Below, in pieces: positions 9,895-18,502 of a DNA stretch of 18,502 nt; the stretch's first letter is position 1; each line of letters begins with the position of its first letter. Below the pieces are notes generated by a model. It searched no databases. It saw only the letters and a program-made list of their open reading frames with translations, and was not told the DNA's origin. Made by a program: the position numbers and the translations under genes. The stretch is from Paramecium sonneborni. Taxonomy: Eukaryota; Ciliophora; Oligohymenophorea; Peniculida; Parameciidae. The stretch covers positions 142,553-161,054 of the forward strand of contig CAJJDN010000041.1 in the NCBI GenBank assembly GCA_905182985.1, given 5' to 3'.

Positions 9895-10338
9895 ATGCAA
9901 ATATTTCATAAAAATCGAAATGAATAAATAATTTTTTCCTCTTCTATTGCTCCATATTTGAAATTTATACTAAAATAAGAAATTATTTAGGATATTAAAA
10001 TAATAATTAAAAAATTGTGAATAATTGATCTATCATTTATAAAAAATCTAAACTTTAAAGATATATTATTTGATGCCTTTGTTTCTTAATACAGGAATAA
10101 TTGTTATCATACTTATGATAAAGTTTATATTAATTCATATAATGATTTATATGATTTATTAAAGATTAAATTTCAATAATTACTTTCGAAATTCTCATCA
10201 ATTTTATTGTAGAAAACTCTTTTTTATCAATTTGATGAATTAAAAATTAAATAAAAATTATATAATTAACATGAAAATTTGAATTCTTAATATGTAAAAT
10301 ATCTTAGAATCACATATATGATATACAATCAATCTTGA
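9895..10338 (+). pseudogene. possible gene relic with one in-frame TGA
   Basis: From ATG 9895 the frame encodes 41 residues, meets TGA at 10018-10020, then continues open for 105 more codons to TGA 10336-10338. The downstream part is protein-like (FDAFVSQYRNNCYHTYDKVY, then a Lys/Gln/Leu-rich helical tail ending YMIYNQS). The only GT near the internal TGA would need a 44-nt intron, far longer than the 22-28 nt seen elsewhere, so splicing does not rescue it. No family is recognised. It could be a decayed paralogue left by genome duplication, a sequencing error, or chance in A+T-rich DNA. Its end overlaps the 3' end of the minus-strand giant gene by 10 bp. Confidence 0.3.
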
Positions 10339-13300
10339 TGAAAATTATTTATTACAACGTCATCAGCTTTAGGATTTTATTTACTATGTTCATAAAGCAT
10401 ATCCCTTAACTTATCATTCAATCCCTCAATTTGAATTTCTTACATTTTAATTTTATGAGTATAAAAACTTTCCATATCTATTAATAGTTATTGTAAATGA
10501 GTATTTTCATTTTATAATTATTTGCTTTTCAAATCTAGAGGCTTAGAAGATTTTGAATCATTTATATCAGTTACTTCTTAAACAAAAGATGATTTAATAT
10601 TTTTTTATTAAGATAATTAACCAATAATTTGTTCTTTTTTGTATAACTCTTACCTAAGTAAATTTATGGTATTTTATTAATTTGCTAATTCCTCTAATTA
10701 TTAATAGACTTAAGCCTATGCTATTCTCTTTTCGTCTTGAATAGATCTTTATTATTTTTGGCTAATCTCTAATTAAATTTATAATTTTTTGATTTCTTCT
10801 AAAAAGTTATTTTCAGTTTGATTTTTTTAATCTTACTTTTTATCTTATATTTATTTCTATAACTTAACAATCAATACTTTATTTAATTCATTTTCATTTT
10901 GTATTTTTTCCAAATTTTCTTTTATTAATCTTTTTTCTTTCTCAAATCTTAATGATTCCTATTCTTTTTCTTCTTTTAATAAATTTTAACTATTCGAAAT
11001 TTATAATAATCGCTAATATAATTTTTAGATTTCATGCTTAAGTTATGTCTATTCATCTTAATTTTATTTGATTATTAGTTTTTGTTCCTCAGTTAAATCC
11101 TATAAAAATCTTTATTTTTCCTAATCTTATTATATTTTAAATATTTCAGCTTGTAATTTAATATTTTCTTAATTAATATAATCATTATTTTTTAGCTTTT
11201 CTTAGTTTTCTAATATTATATTATTCAATTTTGAAATTTCATCAGATTTATTTTTTTTTTCTTTTTCAATATATTTTTCTAAATTTGAATTTTATTGTAA
11301 AAGTACTTCTATTTATTTTTCTTATTAGTTTATTCTTTCATTTAATTGTTTTAATTGAGTTATTCTAAATAACTGAAATTCATCTTAATTAATAATATCT
11401 TAATATTGGTTAGTTATACTTTAAAGAGCAGATCCTTATTTATAATACTCATCCTACAACTATAATAATAGTTATTCATACTAATTTGCTTTTTAATTTA
11501 ATTTATAATTTTCAGTTTTCAATTCTTAGTAATTTTACTCATTCTCTGTTTTTAAAGGATAATAATTTTATTATAAATTATTACTATTTTCAATTCTTTA
11601 TAGTAAATAATTTTTATTTTGTATTTATGCAGTAATTTCACTTATTTGAACCATTAATTGATTAAATTTAGAAATTATTTTTGAAATTAGGGAATTAAGC
11701 TATATTTTGTCCTTTATTCTTTAATTTAATATCTAAACTAGTTATGTTAATTTAATTATAAATTCATTCTATTTCTCTTCTTCTATTTGTATTTTCTTAA
11801 CTTATTAGTTCTATATAATTTATTCTTTTAAATTTTTAATCTAATTCTATAAATCTTAATTTAGTTGTTCATTTTGAGAATTTAATTTATGCAATTGACC
11901 TATTTCAAATAAGGATATAGTAATAAAATTATTTAAATCATCTATTTATTTGAATACATTAATTTGTTAACCTTAAATCTGCTGTTCATTTTTAACATTA
12001 TTAATTATAGGTCGATTTTAATATAAGTCTTAAAAGCAACTTTCTTATTCTTAACTTTAATAATTAATTATTCTTTATAATTTATCTTTTTCTTTAGTTA
12101 TTTCTTACAAAGCAATTTTCAATTATTAGCATTCCTCTACTAAAATTTTATTTTATTAACTCAATGAAGATATTATTTAGTTATGATCTTTTTATAAATT
12201 TTGACTTTCCCATAATCGTTGATGATTAAATCCTTCAGTTTAATTTAATAAATTATCAGTATAATTAGACTATGGAATCTTCTTATTTAGTGAATCAATA
12301 TAATTCTATTGTTACAATATTTAATTTTGCAAATAAACATTTTTTTCCAGAATTTACTCTATGGATCCATCTTAAATTGTCTTATTTTAAGCTATTATAT
12401 TTTTTTCTCTCTACTCAAATTATAATTAACTTTATAAATAATTTATATCTTCTCTTAATTTCATATTTTAAGAGTTTAGTTCTTCTATTTAGTTCTTTAA
12501 ATTATTAATATAATCCAATTATTAGCCTTCAAAATCCTAAATGTCTAATTATAAACCTTGTCTTAATTACAATACATCATTTTTATATTGATTGTTTTCT
12601 TATTATAAAATAACAACCTATTACTAATATTATTAAAGCAATTTAGTTTAATTAATAATTTTTTTTTCAAAATCCTATTGTAATTTTTATTTTTCTTCAA
12701 AATCTTTGATTTATTTCAAATAATTTTAATTTTAAAGATTCAACTCATCAGTTTTAAAATTTAGTTCCATAAAATCAACTGAAGGAGATTGATCTTGATC
12801 TTTCTTTGTTAATTTTAATTCTTACTAATTTGGTATTTATAAAAATTACTATTTTAATTCAGAAATTTAAGCTTATTCATAATGATTTTTTTAATTTTAA
12901 TAATCATCTTCTAATAGCTTAATTCTCTTATTTGCTTACTCCTTTAATTGCTTTTCGAAAGAAAGTTACTTTTCTAAAAGAGCAATTTTAGAAGATAAAA
13001 CAGTGCTTTATGCTGAAATTTATATTTCACTATTATATTATATCGAAGATAGCTAATTTTATAGAAATTAATTATGTTGTTTCATATCTTCTAATTAAAA
13101 GTTTAAATGTTAAATTATTTCGCTATTTTATAGAGGCTCAGGATTTTACTATATAGCTTATTATTTTTGATTTTAAATTAGTTGAATCTATTCTTATATT
13201 TCTAAATACTTGTCTTAAACAATTTTTAATTATTTAGAAAGTTCTGTTTTTTCATGACTGAGATTTCGAATTTCTTCTAATTAATTTTAATTATTTAATT

Positions 13301-16300
13301 TTTGTATTTATATTAATTATTCTTAGGCTTAAATCTGCTACTAAAGAACAGATATAGAATCATATAATTATTTAGTTAATTCTTATTCAAAGCTTAATTA
13401 TTTTTTAAAATTTTCAATTTCAATTTTAATCTAATCTTATTAAAAAAATTATATTTACATTTGCTAATTCTCCTTTAAAATAGTTTATGATTCTTTATCA
13501 TGCGTTTAATTTTTAATTTTATTGTTCTAATTTTCAAATAATAATTTATCTTTTTCAATGATTTATTATTCTAAAAGTTTATTTCTATTTTACATCTTAT
13601 AAATTTAATTTTTATTATTATCATTTTCTGATTACAAGATTTGGGCAAATTATGTGGTTTTTTGATTCTAATCATGTTAAAATTTTAACTCCTATTATAC
13701 ATTTTTGATATCTTTTGTAAAATCTAAAATCTATTATTTCAATGAATCATTTTGTTTTTACAAAATTGTAATTTCTTAAGATTAAACTTATAATTTTTAA
13801 GTTAAATTTATATTAATGTTTTCATGATCTTATTTTATTTTAATTATTTCTTTGTTTTATTCTGTTTCTGTCTGAGATGATTAAGACAATAAAGTATTTT
13901 ATTTATTTTTAATTTCATCTTATTCTGAAATAAACTATGACAGTTGAATTTATTATTAATAAAATAAATTCTTCAATTAAGTTATTTGTTATTATAAATC
14001 ATTAATCATACCATATTAATTTAAATTTGAGAATGTTTATTCAATTTTATAGCCTTGATGTTCTTTTTATTTATTTGGAATATCAATATTGTCATTGACC
14101 GTTCTATTAAATTTATTATTTCTTTGAATTCTTATTTATTAATTTATTTCGCTTTCTGCAGATTAAATTTAAAATAAATCTTTTAAATTTTCTAATAAAT
14201 TTAAGGCTCTTTAATATATTTATTAAAATTATTATTCATGGCTATTTAGTGATTGTTGTTACAATAATATAAAATCTTTAGATTGCTTTTAAGTTAAATT
14301 TAAATTAACTTTTTATTAGATATTTTCCTCTTATCTTTTGTTAAATTCTGATTCAACTTATAAATTTGATTTTTATTTAAGCGGATTTTATAGATTTATT
14401 TTATCAAAAATTTGAACTTCTTTTGGGATATCTGATGGTTTTTATTAGAAAGTTCCAATATCATTTGACCTAATAATTTTTTTTACTGGTTTGCGATTCT
14501 GCTACGGTTCATCAATTTAATCTAAATTTATTTCATAAGTAGCTTACCATCTTCATTATTATGATTTTATTTGATAGATCCTTGAGAATTTTAATTTTAT
14601 AAGGAGTTTTAAGATTTAATTTAGAATTCGGTAGTGTTAATATTAAATTCTGATAATATCACTTCCTTATTAGTATTTTCTTCTTATTTCTTTAATTTAT
14701 TTATATTTGATAGATCTTCTTATTTGTTATTATTTATCCTAAATATTTCATTAAAATACTGGTTAGGTTTATAGTATGAAGCATTCTATTTAAGATTTAT
14801 GTCTGGTATAGAGTATGGATTACTAATGTTCTATTTTACTATTGTTTTTTTAATGGGCGAATAGGAACAGGGATAATAAATTTATTGTTTTGGCATTCCT
14901 TAATAATAACAACATTATAGTTAAGGCTTCTAATCTATATTTTATTAAATACTTATAAAAATATTGGGCAGATCTATGCAATAGTTTAATAGGAAACAAA
15001 TGATTTTTAAGTTCTGATTCCTTAATAATATTAAGGATGTAGATTCCTAATAGAAGGTTATAAATATTAATATGATTAAGGATGGAGCTTATTTGGAGAA
15101 AGGCTATAAGAATATTATACATTATTTTGGTATGGATAATTCTTAAAATGAGTTGATGTAAAAATTTGTTAATTTATTAAATGATCATTAAGACTTGTAA
15201 TTAATTAAATATTTTACTTTTTTTAATTACGAAGTTAAAACATTTCAAATTACTTTAATTCCAGAATCTTTCTTAAGTAAAAAATTTGACTTTTAATACT
15301 TTAAATTGTTTAAGATTTTTGATTTTGTAAGAATAAAATTTATTTAATTAAATCGTCAAATTAATAAATATTCTAATTTTCTCTTATATTTTGCTATGGT
15401 TAAGAATATGACTATTAATGTATAGGAATTTAAGAATTAGATATCCAGCTAATCGGGGTATTTGATTTTATTGAGTAAATTCTTTCAATGGTTTTATTAT
15501 TACCTAATTAATTCATTGTTTGAAACAATTAACATTACTATTATCTTTTTGGAGTTGAACTTTCTTAACCATCTTTTTTGATAAAATTTTTATTCTCCAG
15601 AGTGTTTTGAAAAGTATTTTAACTTTAAAATTCGATTAATTTTTCTCTTAGTTAATTATTGTCATTTATTAGCAAATTTAATTTGAGATCTAAAAGTTTA
15701 AGCTCTTTCGTTAATCTTTTATTTTTTAAAATTAAATTAGTTTATTCAGAGTTCTCTTATTATTCATATGTATTTTATTATTAAAGTTCAGTTAGTTCTT
15801 TTTATGAATCTTGGAAAGATGTTTGGGGAATATATTATGTTAATTATTTCAGTTCTTCATTCTTTTCTATCAGCAATTATGAATATAATTATTCTAAGTC
15901 ATATAATTTCTTTCTTGTTGAAGGACCATCTTTAATTTATGATCGAAGTTCTTAAATTTCTTTTTATAATTATTAATTCTGTAATTATTAACTTTTCATT
16001 TGCTGTTCTAGGTTGGCGTATTAATAAGATCTTTGCATATTTGTATCTAGTTGCGAGCTAGATAATATATTCCTAATACTTTTCTTTGATTGTTTTATTT
16101 ATGAATTCATTTTTTTCTATTTTTTGTTAATTATTTGCTTATAATTATTCATTTAGTTATTCTTTTTAAAATAAATCTAAGTTTTACAAATAATTTTAAC
16201 CTTTCTTTTCAAAATCTTAGGCTTTTTAGTTTTAATAATCTAATTTTGAGTTCAATATCTAATGCAATCTTTCTATTTCTATTGCCATTAATATTATTCT

Positions 16301-16402
16301 AATCTGTAAGTCTTATAATTAGGTTTTAGATTCTTAGATTTTATTTCCATTTTTACAATTATTTGCATTTACTTCTTTAGAAATACTCTATGGGGATAAC
16401 AT
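10329..16402 (-). CDS. giant coiled-coil protein, about 2000 aa
   Basis: Four exons on the minus strand (16402-16080, 16057-14953, 14929-14548, 14521-10329) with introns of 22, 23 and 26 nt (16058-16079, 14930-14952, 14522-14547). They sum to 2001 codons, including a last exon of 4193 nt without TGA. The N-terminal coil carries ILMAIEIERLHQILNSK (about residues 37-53), a heptad motif I recall from many ciliate coiled-coil proteins. Residues about 430-510 are rich in Pro, Tyr and Gln (KLHPQSYQYLQ, NLHPQYYQG, QCCYYQGMPKQQIYYP) and unlikely to coil. From about residue 650 to near the end the sequence is continuous Leu/Asn/Gln/Lys/Glu-rich coiled coil. The C-terminus is short and polar, ending NNFHQD. 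No motor, kinase or membrane segment is visible. A cytoskeletal or cortical scaffold role is inference only. Further in-frame 3n introns cannot be excluded. Confidence 0.85.
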
Positions 16403-17095
16403 AAATAAAAATTATTTTATATATAATTATTTTTACAATTTAGTATAATACTTATTATAAAGTTTATTAAAAGTTAATTTACTTTTTTATCTAATCTATG
16501 TCTTAAATATTTTATGAAAATAAAACTTTCTTTATATTTTTCATAAGCACATATTCACATATCAAATAAATAGAAGATCAACTTATTACTTAAGTAATAC
16601 TTTAATTAAATCTTTAGTTTCAAATAAAATACAGATTTTAGACTAGTAAATTTCTATCTTAAATTTATTGATTCCAATAATTAAATAAATAAGGTTATTA
16701 AATAACTTATTTTCTTTTATTTTGTTAATGGTTTTAAATTTTCTCGATTTATATTAATTAATTATTAATAACACTTTTAAAATAATAAAAAGTTTATGTT
16801 TATCACAAGTCAATATACTATTATTTGGAATTTAACTTATATGCTCAACAGGGCTTAATAATTTTGAATACTATTTTTAATTTAGGGTGATTACATTTTC
16901 ACCTTCTTTCTCTTGCTATTTTATTTTAATTGATTTTTAAAGAAATTCAACATATTGTTCTATCATGTAGGAAATGAATAAAAGTTTGATTCAAATAATT
17001 CAACAATCATATTATATTAATTGAACATTTAGTAATCATCAAAAGTTTTGGTTAATATTTTAAAAATTAAATTAACATTATATATTAATTTATAT
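16403..17095. promoter_or_regulatory. 693-bp spacer between divergent genes
   Basis: Separates the start codons of the giant coiled-coil gene (-) and the SEC14-like gene (+), so it should hold both promoters. It is unusually long for this window. No coding frame with start and introns could be built. It contains an A/T inverted repeat at 16687-16712 and a small stem, GGTGA/TCACC, at 16886-16903. No tRNA or other RNA gene was recognised. Confidence 0.5.
16687..16712. repeat. A/T inverted repeat in the divergent spacer
   Basis: AATAAG then GTTATT, a single central A, then AATAAC and TTATT: arms of about 12 bp with one unpaired G and a one-base centre. It is a possible binding-site palindrome but also easily produced by chance in DNA this A+T-rich. 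Confidence 0.35.
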
Positions 17096-18410
17096 ATGTA
17101 TCTAGATATTAGTTACCTGAAACCCAAGAGTTAGTAATTTCTTAATAAGCACTCAAGTAATGTAATAACATTTAAAATCTAGAATTCTATATTAAATCTG
17201 GAACAGAAGGAATGATTGTTAGAAACATTTATGAAAAAGTTGATTATGAAGAATATGAAATGAAATCGATTGATAATTTTAAATCAATCATATAATTACA
17301 ATTACCCAATTCATGGAAGACTAGCGATTATTTAAAAATGCTAATTTCAGCAGATTTTTCTCTTTAAGGTGCATTATAAGTACCTTAAATTAAATATTTA
17401 GAGAATTTATAAATTCATCTAGGTTGGCTTAACTTATACTAAAACATGGAACCAAATATTAACTAATTAAAATGTGGAGATTTTTATATTTTTGGAATGG
17501 ACAAACAATCGAGGCCAGTGATAATAATAAAGCATCTTGAAAATGAAAACTTCTAAACCTTTTAATATCTACTGGAAACAATTAAACGATAAGTATTGAT
17601 TCCTTACTTTGTTGAAAATTGGACCATTATTTATGATTGTTAAAATCAAGAATACAATTTTTATGAAATTGATGTAAAATTTATTAATAATTAAGTTCAA
17701 TTTTGAGTATATTAAAGAGTTGATGATTAATTTTTGTGGAAATTTAAATAATCTTCTCATAGTAAATTCTAAATTAAATTTTCAATAAATTCTTAATTTT
17801 ATCCCTAACAAAACTCAAATCCATTCTAAAATAAAATTGATTACTAATCTTGATGATTTATAATAATATATTTTAAAAGAATAATTAGAAGAAAAATATA
17901 ATGGTGAATGTTAAAATGTAATAACATTTTGGTACAAAATCTATAATTAATTATAGGCCCCCTAAAGTTCCATAAGTTTCTGAGTATTTAAAACATGTTA
18001 CATATGATTGTTATGAAGATTATTAATATGGATTAAGGAAACTTCAAGACTTTAAAGGCAGAAATTTAAGAAAATTTTCATCCTTAGGAAGATTATCAAA
18101 TTAACATTCAAAAACAACAAGCATGAAAAAATCAATAGAATCAGCAACTTCTAGTAGCCATCTTAAAATTTTAGTTCATGAAGAAAATGGAAATTAACTT
18201 ATATAAGAAGAAATTGAAGTTAGTAATAATTAAGGTGAATCCGAGTTTGAAAATTAAAAAAAAAATGATTTAAATTTTTATAAAACTGAATCTGTTGGTC
18301 CTTCATAAATGGAACCTAATAATTAACGATAATTTTAAACAATACTAGAAAATGAGCATGAGATTGAGTAGAAATGTTGCTCGGAGAAATTTAATTGTAT
18401 GATATTTTGA
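17096..18410 (+). CDS. SEC14-like CRAL-TRIO protein with C-terminal CaaX box
   Basis: Predicted 413 aa from exons 17096-17156, 17183-17673, 17696-17931 and 17957-18410, with introns of 26, 22 and 25 nt. A CRAL-TRIO lipid-binding domain spans about residues 110-265: CGDFYIFGMDKQSRPVIIIK opens it, WTIIYDC and the helix FEYIKELMINF follow, then GNLNNLLIVNSKLNFQ and KIKLITNLDDL. Such domains bind phosphoinositides or other lipids and move them between membranes. The C-terminal about 145 residues are Ser/Asn/Gln/Glu-rich and probably disordered. The last four residues are Cys-Met-Ile-Phe, a CaaX-type prenylation signal, with two more Cys nine residues before. The N-terminus is less sure: without the first intron, another frame (LPETQELVIS...) reads straight into exon 2 but has no ATG. 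Confidence 0.85.
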
Positions 18411-18502
18411 TTGATTTTATACTTAATTAAAATTTTAAACTAAACCTCATAATATTATACTAATAGTTTAAATCATTTAAATAACTTTTAAGATTTAAAT
18501 AT

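Noticed and set aside
10016..10059. 44-nt GTG...AAAG intron to remove the TGA in the 9895-10338 frame
   Set aside because: Much longer than the 22-28 nt introns found here and starts GTG, while all others start GTA.
12272..12508. Plus-strand 78-codon hydrophobic frame
   Set aside because: Antisense shadow of the long coiled-coil exon.
14850..15122. Minus-strand 90-codon frame
   Set aside because: It lies out of phase within exons 2-3 of the giant coiled-coil gene and crosses its 23-nt intron; the spliced frame explains the region.
16403..17095. tRNA or other RNA gene in the spacer
   Set aside because: No B-box-like GGTTCGANTCC or cloverleaf could be found on either strand.
17569..17760. 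Minus-strand 63-codon frame
   Set aside because: Antisense to the CRAL-TRIO exons and without support.

Overview
The window reads as macronuclear DNA of a ciliate, most likely Paramecium or a close relative. It is extremely A+T-rich. Every convincing gene uses TAA and TAG as sense codons (read as Gln) and TGA as the only stop. Coding frames are joined by tiny introns: I placed 15, all 22-28 nt, all starting GTA, twelve ending TAG and three ending AAG. Genes are tightly packed, with gaps of about 13-50 bp except in three places. Under the standard code every gene breaks into fragments, so short standard-code ORFs mislead here.

Layout: 1-156 is the probable 3' end of an upstream + strand gene. 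352-1041 (+) is a Rab1-type small GTPase with three introns, converging on 1071-3822 (-), an 892-aa coiled-coil protein with 34-residue tandem repeats. Only 13 bp separate that gene's first ATG from the ATG of the divergent 3836-5065 (+) gene, an archaeal-type cofactor-independent phosphoglycerate mutase. A single N at 5342 is then followed by a copy of 4080-5341 (5343-6604) that looks identical. This has the form of two overlapping contigs joined without merging. Collapsed, it leaves one mutase gene followed 30 bp later by a 233-aa unknown protein (6359-7083, +), a WD40 protein (7129-8256, +) and a sedoheptulose-1,7-bisphosphatase-type enzyme (8545-9537, +).

9538-10328 is A+T-rich and holds a possible decayed gene or chance frame (9895-10338, +, one in-frame TGA). 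10329-16402 (-) is one very long gene for a predicted 2000-aa coiled-coil protein with three introns. 16403-17095 is a non-coding spacer between divergent genes. 17096-18410 (+) is a SEC14/CRAL-TRIO lipid-binding protein whose C-terminus ends in a CaaX-like prenylation box, Cys-Met-Ile-Phe.

There is no operon logic. The genes mix membrane traffic (Rab, SEC14), large coiled-coil proteins (probably cortical or cytoskeletal, by inference only) and sugar-phosphate metabolism (mutase, SBPase). The points most worth a second look are the SEC14 CaaX tail, the SBPase lacking one plant redox cysteine, the stopless 3n intron in the Rab gene, and the unmerged assembly overlap.
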